From the NCBI GenBank assembly GCA_963756815.1, contig CAVWPR010000004.1, positions 62,001 through 126,000 of the forward strand: a DNA stretch of 64,000 nt, in the 5' to 3' direction. This DNA is from JAENVU01 sp963756815. GTDB taxonomy: Bacteria > Actinomycetota > Acidimicrobiia > IMCC26256 > JAENVU01. Position 1 is the first letter of the stretch. The number at the start of each line of letters is the position of its first letter. Shown here piece by piece: positions 25,522 through 39,039 of this stretch. Under the pieces are notes generated by a model. The model was not told where the DNA came from and searched no databases. It saw only the letters and a list, made by a program, of their open reading frames with translations. Position numbers and translations under genes: made by a program.

Positions 25522-26617
25522 CGCTCAGCGCTGGCGACGACGGCCCCAGGCGGTCGCGGTCGACGCGGAAGCGGACCGACCGGTCCGAGCTCCACGGCGC
25601 GTAGGGCGCCTGCATCAGACCGGCGAGCGTGACGAGCACCGTGTCGTAGTTGACCCGCCAACCGGCGAAGTCACGCCACGCCTGGTCGACGTCGGCGACG
25701 AGGGGGACGCCGGCGGCGGCGAGCTGCCCGCGTGCGTCCTCCCATTCCTCGCGACCGATCGTGATCGGGTCGCCCGGTTGCGGGTCGGTCGGGTAGTCCA
25801 TGCCGAAGAAGTCGCCGATGGAACGCAACGCGGTGAACCCGCTGCGCACGCACAGACCGGCCATCGGCTGCCAGCCCGCGTCAACGGTCGAGTTGATGAG
25901 CGACGCGGCGTCGAGGATCGTCCCCGCGGCGGTCACCCACGACCGGTCGGCCGACGGCGACCGGAAGAAGTTGAGCAGTGGCTGCGACGTGTGCGTCTCC
26001 TCGAGCTCCGCGAACCAGAGCTGGTAGCGCTCCCAGAGGTCGTCGAGGTCGTGCAACCGATCGATGAGATGCGCGCGGCGCAGCAGGTCGATCGCGCTCG
26101 GTGGCGTCCCCGCGCGCGTGTTGACGTAGGCGACGAGCACCTCGCGGCGCGAGAACGACGCGTAGATGGTCGGCAGGTACGCGATCAGCAGCGCCACGAG
26201 CCCGAGCCCGAACGCCGCGGCCATGAACGCGACCACCGTCGCGACGTCGCCGTTCGGCCGCTCGAACCCGAGCGTGAAGAGCGACGAGCCCGCCTCGCTG
26301 AACGCCCGCGACACGCCGTTGCCCTCGACGGCGAGGAAGATCATCGTGAAGGCGGCGATCAGCATCACGAGCCACACGACGACCATCGCCATGAGCACGA
26401 CCGGCGCGTAGAGCGCCATCACGCGGTCACGCGCCTCGTAGGTCTTGGCCGGCCGGATCAGCAGCTCGAAGATCCGGCTGATCACCACCGAGATCACCCG
26501 CGTCAGCCGGACCACCGACGCACGCGGCAGGACGAACGTGCGCAGCGCGGCGTCGACCACGATCGCGATCAGCGTGACACCGACCACGCAGAGTGCGAGA
26601 TCGCGCACGACGGCCAC
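25484..26617 (-). CDS. Ion-channel-like membrane protein
   Basis: 377 aa from GTG 26617. Hydrophobic segments lie at about residues 8-30, 70-98 and 125-150; between the second and third sits AGSSLFTLGFERP, which resembles a P-loop and selectivity segment of a two-TM potassium-channel-like protein. The remaining 220 residues are cytoplasmic and helical (YQLWFAELEETHTSQPLLNF, DFAGWRVNYDTVL). It follows ArfB without a gap. The 3' end overlaps the convergent hydrolase gene by 38 bp. Channel function is inference; no classical GYG is present. Confidence 0.6.
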   Translation of the reverse strand: MAVVRDLALCVVGVTLIAIVVDAALRTFVLPRASVVRLTRVISVVISRIFELLIRPAKTYEARDRVMALYAPVVLMAMVVVWLVMLIAAFTMIFLAVEGNGVSRAFSEAGSSLFTLGFERPNGDVATVVAFMAAAFGLGLVALLIAYLPTIYASFSRREVLVAYVNTRAGTPPSAIDLLRRAHLIDRLHDLDDLWERYQLWFAELEETHTSQPLLNFFRSPSADRSWVTAAGTILDAASLINSTVDAGWQPMAGLCVRSGFTALRSIGDFFGMDYPTDPQPGDPITIGREEWEDARGQLAAAGVPLVADVDQAWRDFAGWRVNYDTVLVTLAGLMQAPYAPWSSDRSVRFRVDRDRLGPSSPALSVTRSAARSCTGP

Positions 26618-26618
26618 G

Positions 26619-27035
26619 TCAGTCGTCCCCGTCGGGCCGGCCGCGCATCCGCTTCACGTCGGACCGCCGGCGTTTGCCGGCGAGCCGCGCCTCCTTCGCG
26701 CCCCGAGTGGCGCGGGTGGGCCGGCGCGACGGCGCCACCCGCAGCGCGGCGGCGAGCCGACCCACGAGGCGCGCCCGGGCGAGGTCCCGGTTCTTGGCCT
26801 GTGACCGGGTGTCGGCCGCGACCGCTCGGATCACCGGCCCCAACCGGCTCGTGACCAGGGCGCGCTGGTGGGGCGTCAGGCCCCCGCAGTGGCGGACGTC
26901 GAGGGTCACCTCGACCCTGGTCTCGGACGTGTTGGCGTGCTGTCCGCCGGGTCCGCCGGACCGGCTGACGCGGTACGTGAGGTCGGACGCGTCGATCGAG
27001 ACGGTCGGCGTGATGCGGAGTCGATCGTCGGCCAC
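26619..27035 (-). CDS. arfB: Alternative ribosome-rescue hydrolase ArfB
   Basis: 138-aa peptidyl-tRNA hydrolase that enters the A site of stalled ribosomes. The catalytic GGQ is in RSGGPGGQHANTSETRVEV (about residue 25-42), followed by the class-I release-factor-like fold and a basic tail (RPTRATRGAKEARLAGKRRR then DVKRMRG) that fits the mRNA tunnel. I use GTG 27035 because it gives the usual 138-140 aa and because a plus-strand promoter lies further upstream. The membrane protein gene at 26617 starts directly after it. Confidence 0.93.
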   Translation of the reverse strand: MADDRLRITPTVSIDASDLTYRVSRSGGPGGQHANTSETRVEVTLDVRHCGGLTPHQRALVTSRLGPVIRAVAADTRSQAKNRDLARARLVGRLAAALRVAPSRRPTRATRGAKEARLAGKRRRSDVKRMRGRPDGDD

Positions 27036-27063
27036 GATCCCGGAAACGTAGTGCTGGCGAATG

Positions 27064-27092
27064 TTGACAACCGCGACCCCGCTTCCTACCTT
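27064..27092 (+). promoter_or_regulatory. Sigma-70-type promoter of the second Dpp operon
   Basis: TTGACA at 27064-27069, a 17-bp spacer, and TACCTT at 27087-27092. It would give a leader of about 95 nt before the binding-protein gene. A CCGACCGG/CCGGTTGG hairpin at 27124-27150 lies inside that leader. Confidence 0.65.
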
Positions 27093-27194
27093 GCGGCCCA
27101 CACGCAACCGAAGTTCATCGGGGCCGACCGGTATCGACCGAGCCGGTTGGCAACAATGTCGGGGTCGATGATTCCGGCTTCATGGGGGGACAAC

Positions 27195-28872
27195 GTGCAG
27201 GACACGACCACGCGCCGTCGGGCGCCGATGCTCTTCCTGGCTCTGCTGGTGATGGTGGCGCTCGTCGTTGCCGCCTGCGGGAGCAGCGGAGGCAGCAAGG
27301 GGGGCTCCTCGGGCGGCGGTGGCAGCTCGAACGGTGGCCTGCCGACGAACAACCCCGGCACGCCCCAGAAGGGCGGCACGATCACCTACGGTCTGGAGGG
27401 CAAGACCACGGCGTTCTGCCCGCCGCGCGGCCAGTGGGCCATCTCCGGGATCATGGTCGCGAGCGCGGTCTACGACACGCTGACCCAGCCGACCGACCAG
27501 CCCAACGTGTACGCGCCGTACCTGGCGAAGTCGGTCACCGGCAGCGCCGACGCGAAGACGTGGACGATCGTCCTGCGCCCCGGCATCAAGTTCCAGGACG
27601 GCGAGCCGCTCAACGCCGCCGCGGTGAAGCAGAACATCGACGCCTGGCGCAAGGGCATCCTGCTCTCGTTCGTGTTCACGAACATCGCCGACGTGACGAC
27701 CCAGGGCGACGACACGGTGGTCGTCACCATGACGGACCCGTGGACCGCGTTCCCGGCCTACCTCTGGACGAGCGGTCGGGCCGCGATCGCGGCACCGGCG
27801 CAGCTCAACGACGACGCCACCTGCGACACGAACATGATCGGCACCGGGCCCTTCAAGCTCACGTCGTTCGACCCGACCACCGGTGACGTCAAGGTCGTCA
27901 GGAACCCCGACTACTGGCGGAAGGGCTTCCCGTACCTCGACGGCATCAACTTCAAGCCGCAGGAGGACAGCTCGCAGCGCATCCGCGGCCTGCAGGGCGG
28001 GCAGTTCGACATCACCCACGACGCCGGCGGTCTCGACCTGAGCGAGATCCAGAGCACCATGCCGAGCGCCGAGATCTGGAACGAGCCCAACGGCCGGATG
28101 GAGCTCGCGCACCTGCTCCCGAACGTGACCCGGGCGCCGCTCGACGACCTCACGGCCCGGAAGGCGATCGCCCTGGCGGTCGACCGCCAGCGGCTCAACG
28201 AGATCTCGAACAAGGGCACGAGCCGGCTCGCCGACCAGATCTTCGACACCGACGTGATGGGTCACGTCGACGGGCTGAAGTACCCGGCGCAGAACATCCC
28301 ACAGGCCAAGAAGCTGGTCCAGCAGTACAAGGACGCGCACGGCGGCAAGTTCGAGTTCGCGATCCAGTCGACCTTCGACACGACGACCCAGCAGGTGGTC
28401 CGGGAGACGGCGCGCGAGCTCCAGCAGGTCGGCATCACCGTGAAGCTGCCGAGCCCGGTGGACCAGGCCACGATCATCAACCAGGCGATCGGCGGCGCCG
28501 TCGACACCTTCAGCTGGCGCAACTACCCCGGCCAGGACCCGGACACGATGTACGCGTGGTTCTACGGCGGCTCGGTGGTGAACTTCAACCACGTCAACGA
28601 CCCGCAGCTCAACGCCGACCTCGACAAGGGCCGCCAGAGCACCGACACCGGCGACCCGCACCTCGGCGTACGAGGACTTCAACAAGCGGATGACCGGCCA
28701 GCTGTACAACTTCTGGACCTGGTACAACCAGTGGTTCATCGCCACCCAGAGCAACGTCCACGGCGTCGTCGGACCGAACATGCCCAACGACAACGGCGAC
28801 GTCGGCACCGTCAAGCCCGTGCCGATCCTCGCCGGCATCCACCAGACCGTCGGCCTCTGGGTCAGCAAGTAG
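27195..28872 (+). CDS. Second peptide-binding lipoprotein, SBP_bac_5 family, frame broken
   Basis: Start GTG 27195 follows a six-G ribosome site. Signal peptide with lipobox VVAAC (Cys about residue 28) and a Ser/Gly spacer, then VYDTLTQP, WTIVLRPGIKFQDGEPLNAA, MIGTGPFKLTSFDP, NPDYWRKGFPYLDGINF and a C-terminal family-5 domain. Near 28660 one base is lost; the other frame then reads RTSAYEDFNKRMTGQLYNFW to GLWVSK and stop 28872. After joining, the protein is about 558 aa, normal for the family. It is clearly a different paralogue from the binding protein at 16934. Leads the plus-strand Dpp operon. Confidence 0.9.
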
Positions 28873-28920
28873 CGCGCAAGGAGTCACGCACCACGAACAC
28901 GAGCCGGACGAGGAGATTGC

Positions 28921-29913
28921 ATGAGAACCGCAGCGCTCAAGCTCGGCCGGCTCGTGTTCGTGTTGTTCGTCGTGACCTTCCTCTCCTTCTGGATGCTCAA
29001 GCTCCAGGAGCGCAAGGGCGACCTCGTGTCGACGCTGGCGCCGTTCGCGTCACCGGCCGAGAAGGCGCGGCTGCGTGAGGACATCGGGCTGAACAAGCCC
29101 TTCTTCGTCCAGTACAAGGACTGGGTGACGAACTTCGTCCAGGGCGACTTCGGCAAGACCTACACCGGGACGGGTGCGCACGTGAGCGGCGTCCCGGTGA
29201 GCGACGGCCTGTGGAAGCGGCTCCCGGTGTCGCTGGAGCTGATGCTCTACGCGCAGATACTGGCGCTGGTGATCGCGATCCCCATGGGCGTGCTCACCGC
29301 ATACCGGAACGGCACGAAGTTCGACCGAATATCCAACGTTCTCGCGTTCGCCATGTTGGCGATGCCGGCGTTCCTCGCTGCGCTCCTCCTCGTCATCTAC
29401 GTGGCGGCGAAATGGCACGTCTGGGATCTCCCCACGCAGTACACCGGCGTGGGCGACTTCCCGCTCAACCCGTTCACGTCGGAGAACTGGAAGCAGATGC
29501 TCCTGCCGACCATCAGCCTCGCGGTCGCGCAGATCGCGATCTACATGCGTCTGCTGCGGTCCGACATGATCGCCACGCTGCAGGAGGACTTCATCACCAC
29601 GGCCAAGGCCAAGGGCATCCCCGCGCGGCGCGTGCTGTTCCGCCACGCGCTCCGGCCGTCGAGCCTGACCCTGCTCACGGTCGCCGGCCTCAACGTCGGT
29701 GCCCTCATCGGCGGCGCGCTCGTCGTCGAGCGCATCTTCAACCTGCCGGGCGTCGGCGGTCGCCTCGCCGAGACGATCCTCAGCCATCAGCTCATCGAGA
29801 CCCAGGCCCTCGTCGCGGTGATCGCGGTGATCTACGTGCTCGTCAACTTCGTCGTCGACCTCCTCTACACCGTCCTGGACCCGAGGATCCGCCATGCCCG
29901 CGCGATCGCCTGA
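28921..29913 (+). CDS. Peptide ABC permease, DppB type (second system)
   Basis: 330-aa permease: TM1 GRLVFVLFVVTFLSFWMLKL, LNKPFFVQYKDWVTNFVQGD, EAA loop FITTAKAKGIPARRVLFRHA and FNLPGVGGRLAETIL, then a C-terminal TM pair. The N-terminal periplasmic loop (VPVSDGLWKRLPVSLELML) is longer than in the first system. Follows the binding-protein stop by 48 bp and overlaps the DppC gene by 20 bp. Confidence 0.92.
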   Translation: MRTAALKLGRLVFVLFVVTFLSFWMLKLQERKGDLVSTLAPFASPAEKARLREDIGLNKPFFVQYKDWVTNFVQGDFGKTYTGTGAHVSGVPVSDGLWKRLPVSLELMLYAQILALVIAIPMGVLTAYRNGTKFDRISNVLAFAMLAMPAFLAALLLVIYVAAKWHVWDLPTQYTGVGDFPLNPFTSENWKQMLLPTISLAVAQIAIYMRLLRSDMIATLQEDFITTAKAKGIPARRVLFRHALRPSSLTLLTVAGLNVGALIGGALVVERIFNLPGVGGRLAETILSHQLIETQALVAVIAVIYVLVNFVVDLLYTVLDPRIRHARAIA

Positions 29914-30849
29914 CTCCAGTCCCGACCTCGCGCCGGCGCTGGCCGAGGACGAGCACCGTCACGCACTGACCCCTGCCTCCGGCGCAGTCATCGGAGGTGG
30001 GGTGCTGTCCGGGCCGGAGACCGACCACGTCCGCCGCAAGGGGATCGGCATCGGCGGGTGGCTCTGCGTCGCGTGGCTCGCGATCGTCCTGTTCATGGCG
30101 TTCTTCGGATCGCACATCCCGGGAATCCCCGATCCGGTGAACGACGTGAGCACCCCGCGGCTGGGCTGGGGCGCGTCGGGCCACCCGTTCGGCACCGACG
30201 GACAGGGCCGCGACGTGCTCTCGCTGGTCGTGAACGGCACCTACAACTCGATGTACATCGGCATCGTGTCCGTCTTCTTCGGCCTCGTGGTCGGTGGCGT
30301 GCTCGGCATCGTCGCCGGCTACTTCAAGGGCGCCATCGGCGGCGTGCTCGGCGGACTGACCGACATCCTCCTCGCCTACCCGCAGCTCGTCCTCGCCCTC
30401 TCGATCGTCACGTTCCTGGGGAACTCGGTCTTCTGGGTCACCGTCGCCCTGGCCATCGTGTCGGTGCCGGTGCTGGCCCGGATCTCGAGGGCGTCCACGC
30501 TGTCGTGGGCGGAGCGTGAGTTCGTCGTGGCGGCCCGGGCGCAGGGCGCGAAGCACGGGCGGGTGATGATCCGCGAGATCCTCCCGAACGTGCTGCCCGC
30601 CATGCTCTCCATCGCGCTGCTCGGCGTGGCGGTCGTGATCGTGGCCGAGGCCGGGCTCGCCATCATCGGCGCGGGCGTGAATCCCACGAAGATCACGTGG
30701 GGCAACACCATCCAGTCGGGGATCACCGACCTCACCGACGCACCGAACATCGTGCTGGCGCCGTCGTTCGTGATCTTCATCACGGTGATGGCGCTCAACT
30801 TCCTCGGTGACGTCCTGCGGGCCAAGTTCGACGTGAGGGAGAGCGCCCT

Positions 30850-30853
<4 letters not shown>
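29894..30853 (+). CDS. Peptide ABC permease, DppC type (second system)
   Basis: 319-aa permease with a long cytoplasmic N-terminus, TM1 at about 50-72, FGTDGQGRDVLSLVVNGTYN (OppC_N), EAA loop FVVAARAQGAKHGRVMIREI and GLAIIGAGVNPTKITWGNTI. ATG 29894 is inside the end of the DppB gene, and the stop overlaps GTG 30850 of the ATPase gene, so all are cotranslated. Confidence 0.92.
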
Positions 30854-33322
<2,469 letters not shown>

Positions 33323-33339
<17 letters not shown>

Positions 33340-34958
33340 CGCCACCGGTCGGCGTGCCGACGAGCTCGACCACGCGGTCCGTCCGGAGCGCGTCGAGGAA
33401 GCGGCGATCGTGACTCACCACGAGCAGCGTCCCGGCGAACGCCTCGAGCGCCTGTTCGAGCTGTTCGATCGCGGCGAGGTCGAGATGATTGGTCGGCTCG
33501 TCGAGGACCAGGCAGTTGACGCCGGTGGCCATGAGCGCGGCGAGCTCGGCCCGGCTCCGCTCCCCCGGTGACAGGTTCGCGACCTCCCGCCCGACATGGT
33601 CGGCGCCGAGCGCGAACTTGGCGAGCAGCGACCGGGCCGCGGTCGCGTCCATCTCCGTGAGCTCGGTGAACGCATCGAGCAGCACCGCGTCGGCCGGGAA
33701 GCCGGCGCGGGCCTGGTCCATCGTCCCGATGGTCACACCCGGACCGACCCACCGGCGACCCTCCGCGAGCGGCACCTCACCGAGCAGCGCGTGCAGGAGC
33801 GTGGTCTTGCCGGAGCCGTTCGGACCGAGGATCGCGACTCGCTCCTGCCACGCGATCTCCAGGTCGATCGGACCGAGCCGGAAGCTGCCCCGCGTCACGA
33901 CCGCGCCGTCGAGCCGGGCCACGACGTCACCGCTGCGCGCGCTCGGGGCGAGCTGCATGCGCAGCTCCCAGCCCTCCCACGGCTTCTCGACCCGCTCCAG
34001 CCGGTCGAGCTCGCGCTCGGAGATCTTCGACTTCGCCGCGACCTTCTCGCTGCTCGCCGTGTTGAAGTGGCGGATGAACTTGTCGGTCTCGCCGCTGCGC
34101 TTCACCTTGGCCTTGCCCTGGACCGACCACTCCTTCTGCCGCTGGACCCGCGTGCGCAGCGTGTCGCGCTTGGCGACGTACTCGTCGTACTGCGCGTAGC
34201 CCTGTCGGCGGGCGAGACCTTTGCGCTCCACGTACTCGGTCCAGCCACCGGCGTACTCGACGCTGCGATGGGACTCCTCCTCGATCTCGAGGATCCGGTC
34301 GACGGTGCGGTCGAGGAACTCGCGGTCGTGGGACACGACGATCACCGCGCTCGGCGTCGACGTCACGAACCGCTCGAGCAGCTCGAGGCCGTCGAAGTCG
34401 AGGTTGTTCGTCGGCTCGTCGAGCAGCAGCACGTCGAAGCGGCTGAGGAGGATGGCGGCGAGTGCCGCCCGCGCCGACTGTCCGCCGCTGAGCGCGGTCA
34501 TCGCCACGTCGACCCGATCGGCGGCGAGTCCGACCTCGGCCGTCACCTGGCCGATACGCGCGTCGAGGTCGGCGCCGCCGAGCGCGAGGAAGCGGTCGAG
34601 CGACTCCGAGTACTGCTCGGCCACGTCGGGGTCCTCGGCGAGCCGGTCGGTCCAGGCGTCGAGGTCGTCGCTCGCCTCCTGCACGCCGGTTCGGCGCCAC
34701 AGGTAGGCGCGGAGGTCCTCGCCGGCGCGTGCATCGGGCTCCTGCGGGCAGCAGCCCGACGGTGGTCCGGGCCGGCGCGCGCTCGACGCGACCCGCGTCG
34801 GGCTCGTCGTGCCCGGCGAGGACGCGCAGCAGGGTCGACTTGCCGATGCCGTTCGGGCCGACGACGCCGAGCCGTTGGCCGGAGGCGACCGACAACGACA
34901 CGTCGACGAGCACCGGCGCCCCGCCGCGCGCGACGGACACCGATCGGGCGGTCAACAT
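33323..34958 (-). CDS. ABC-F family ATPase (antibiotic-resistance/translation factor type), frame broken
   Basis: Soluble double-ATPase without membrane domains, about 545 aa after correction. ATG 34958 begins MLTARSVSVARGG, with Walker A GPNGIGKST; near 34747 an extra C breaks the frame at VGLLP, after which QEPDARAGEDLRAYLWRRTG continues in the next frame. Further: signature LSGGQSARAALA, LLLDEPTNNLD, the ABC-F linker region with KEWSVQGKAKVKRSGETD, Walker A GPNGSGKTT, LSPGERSRAELA and DEPTNHLDLAA. ABC-F proteins bind the ribosomal E site. This one resembles Uup/TlrC-like members and may protect from ribosome-targeting compounds or resolve stalling. A TAGCGT box eight nt before the ATG suggests a leaderless mRNA. 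Confidence 0.85.
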
Positions 34959-34972
34959 CCGCGACGACGCTA
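34959..34972 (-). promoter_or_regulatory. Leaderless-type -10 box for the ABC-F gene
   Basis: Minus-strand TAGCGT at 34972-34967, eight bases, then ATG 34958. No Shine-Dalgarno. Confidence 0.4.
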
Positions 34973-35020
34973 CGCGGTCGGAGCTCCGGCCGCGGCTCGC
35001 GGACTTGCGAACTCGTCCCG

Positions 35021-35124
35021 AGCCGGAGCGCGAGGAGACGAGCGGAGGCGAGCACGCGGCGAGCCCCGTCCGATCACTCCCAGCGCGGCGAGCGGAGTCG
35101 CCGAAGGGACGAGCGGACGAGCCA

Positions 35125-35129
<5 letters not shown>
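35021..35129. repeat. GAGC-rich 3'-end repeat, copy 1
   Basis: Contains CGGAGCGCGAGGAG, AGCGGAGGCGAGCA and the closing CGAGCGGACGAGCCATCAGG (35110-35129). The same blocks in the same order occur at 37614-37704, and the closing block alone at 41746-41762. The TCA in each is at the end of a minus-strand gene (TGA stop); here it is the probable Lon stop. Confidence 0.6.
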
Positions 35130-37492
<2,363 letters not shown>

Positions 37493-37513
37493 GTCGGGGA
37501 GCTCCATTCGAGA

Positions 37514-37534
37514 TGTGAGTGCAGACGACTCAAC
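37514..37534. promoter_or_regulatory. HAIR-like HspR operator upstream of lon
   Basis: On the minus strand GTTGAGT (37534-37528), seven bases, ACTCACA (37520-37514). HAIR consensus is CTTGAGT-N7-ACTCAAG, so this has the exact 7-7-7 spacing with mismatches only at the outer edges. HspR-controlled lon is documented in Streptomyces. The open frame can be read back to a TTG inside this site, which is why I use ATG 37492 instead. Confidence 0.7.
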
Positions 37535-37613
37535 TCTCGAACCCCTGGACCTATTCCTGATCGTCAGAGTCGGATTTTGTGACCCCTGTCCTCCGTGACC
37601 GCGCCCGGGCCCG

Positions 37614-37704
37614 GACCGGAGCGAGGAGCGCAGCGGAGGCGAGCAGCTCGGGAGCGTCCCGAGCCACTCGCGCCCGACGCCACCCGAGCGGACGAGCAAT
37701 CAGG
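37614..37704. repeat. GAGC-rich 3'-end repeat, copy 2
   Basis: Blocks CCGGAGCGAGGAG, AGCGGAGGCGAGCA and CGAGCGGACGAGCAATCAGG (37685-37704), parallel to copy 1 at 35021-35129. The TCA at 37700-37702 is the stop of the glutathione-peroxidase-like gene, so the repeat starts right at the 3' end of that gene. Confidence 0.6.
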
Positions 37705-38191
37705 AGGGGAGCTGGGCCTCGATCGCGCCCACGAGCGAGGGGTCCTGGGGCTCGACGGTCGGGCTGAACCGACCGACGACCTCGCCCGTGGGGCTCACGA
37801 GGAACTTCTCGAAGTTCCAGCGGATGTCGCCGGTGTGACCGTCGGCGACGTCGGGCGTCTCCTCGAGCTCGGCGTACAGCGGGTCCCTGCCGTCGCCGTT
37901 CACCTCGATCTTGGAGAACAGCGGGAACGTCACGCCGTAGTTGACCGAGCAGAACTCCTGGATCTCGTCCGCGGTGCCGGGCTCCTGCTCGAGGAACTGG
38001 TTGCACGGGAACCCGAGGACGGTGAACCCGCGGTCGGCGTACTGGTCCTGGAGCTTCTGCAGCCCCTCGTACTGCGGGGTGAGACCGCACTTCGACGCGA
38101 CGTTCACCACCAGCGCGGCCTTGCCCTTGTAGTCCTCGAGGTTCGCCGGCTTCCCGTTCAGCGCGGTGACGGGGTGCTCGTAGAAGGACAT
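37700..38191 (-). CDS. Glutathione-peroxidase-family protein (likely thioredoxin-dependent)
   Basis: 163-aa thioredoxin-fold peroxidase from ATG 38191 (GAGGAG upstream). Peroxidatic Cys35 in NVASKCGLTPQY, a second Cys in LGFPCNQFLEQEPG, and WNFEKF with the catalytic Trp and Asn complete the GPx tetrad. Cys rather than selenocysteine, and actinobacteria lack glutathione, so thioredoxin or mycothiol is the likely reductant. It detoxifies peroxides in the cytoplasm. Its stop codon is inside the GAGC-rich 3'-end repeat. Confidence 0.93.
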   Translation of the reverse strand: MSFYEHPVTALNGKPANLEDYKGKAALVVNVASKCGLTPQYEGLQKLQDQYADRGFTVLGFPCNQFLEQEPGTADEIQEFCSVNYGVTFPLFSKIEVNGDGRDPLYAELEETPDVADGHTGDIRWNFEKFLVSPTGEVVGRFSPTVEPQDPSLVGAIEAQLPS

Positions 38192-38227
38192 GACGCGGCT
38201 CCTCGGTCGGGGGAAGGAGCGCGCATC

Positions 38228-39025
38228 TTACGGAGCTTTCGTGGCCTTGCGCAGGGCCGCCGCCATCTGGCGCTCGGCGATCGCGATCATGGGCGCACCG
38301 CCCCGTGCGAGCGCCGCGGTCGTCGGCTCGGCGGTGATGAGCCGTCGGTCGCGTTCGATGCCGCGCACGATCGCGCCGGCCACCACGTCGGCGGTCCGCG
38401 GCTTCACCCCGGCCGACACGGCGACGGTCTCGCGCGGCTTCAGGAGGTTCTCGGCCTCGAAACCCGGGGTGAGCGTGTCGGGCGGGAACACGCACGCGCT
38501 GTAGATCCCGCGGTGGGAGTACTCGGCGTGGAGCGTCTCCATGAGCCCGCGGACCGCGTACTTCGCGGGCGCGTAGGCGCCGTAGCCGAAGACGCCGACG
38601 AGCGCGGCGGCCGAGGCCACGCCGACGAGTCCCCCGCGCCCACGCGCCAGCATCGCGGGGAGCACGGCGCGGATCGCGTGCAGCGTGCCGAAGTAGATCA
38701 GATCCATCTGGGACTCGAAGACGTCGAGGGGGAGCTGCTCGAAGTACCCCGGATGGGCGACGCCGGCGCTCGTGATCAACAGGTCGACCGCGCCGCGCGC
38801 TTCGACCAGCCCGCCGACGGCGGCCGCGATCGCGTCGGGGTCGGTGACGTCGGCGCTCCGCCACTGCGTCTCTCCCCCGACCTCGGCGGCCGCGGTCGCG
38901 AGCCGCGCCGGGTCGCGCGCCACGAGCGACACGCGTGCGCCCTTCGCCACGAGTGCACGCGCGGTCTCGAGCCCGATCCCCTGCGATCCCCCGGTGACGA
39001 CGACGTGCGCGCCGGCGAGCTCCAC
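38228..39025 (-). CDS. SDR resembling 3-ketodihydrosphingosine reductase
   Basis: 265-aa NAD(P)-dependent oxidoreductase: TGGSQGIG (about residue 11), LITSAGVAHPG, catalytic YAPAKYA (Tyr about 157). Downstream PPDTLTPGFEAENLLKPRET is very close to the PPDT-TPGF-EN-KP-ET stretch diagnostic of the eukaryotic KDSR/FVT1 branch, which reduces 3-ketodihydrosphingosine. Bacterial members are linked to sphingolipid or related long-chain ketone reduction. No serine palmitoyltransferase is in the window, so the pathway is unproven. The short hydrophobic C-terminal region could associate with membrane. It ends 37 bp before the GPx gene. Confidence 0.75.
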   Translation of the reverse strand: MELAGAHVVVTGGSQGIGLETARALVAKGARVSLVARDPARLATAAAEVGGETQWRSADVTDPDAIAAAVGGLVEARGAVDLLITSAGVAHPGYFEQLPLDVFESQMDLIYFGTLHAIRAVLPAMLARGRGGLVGVASAAALVGVFGYGAYAPAKYAVRGLMETLHAEYSHRGIYSACVFPPDTLTPGFEAENLLKPRETVAVSAGVKPRTADVVAGAIVRGIERDRRLITAEPTTAALARGGAPMIAIAERQMAAALRKATKAP

Positions 39026-39039
39026 CCCGGTCTCGCCGT

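Noticed and set aside
37493..37533. TTG 37533 as the lon start
   Set aside because: It lies inside the HAIR-like operator and precedes the ribosome site of ATG 37492.
37550..37565. Additional CCTGAT-CGTCAG palindrome before lon
   Set aside because: Spacing differs from the N6 TetR operator and the arms do not match it.
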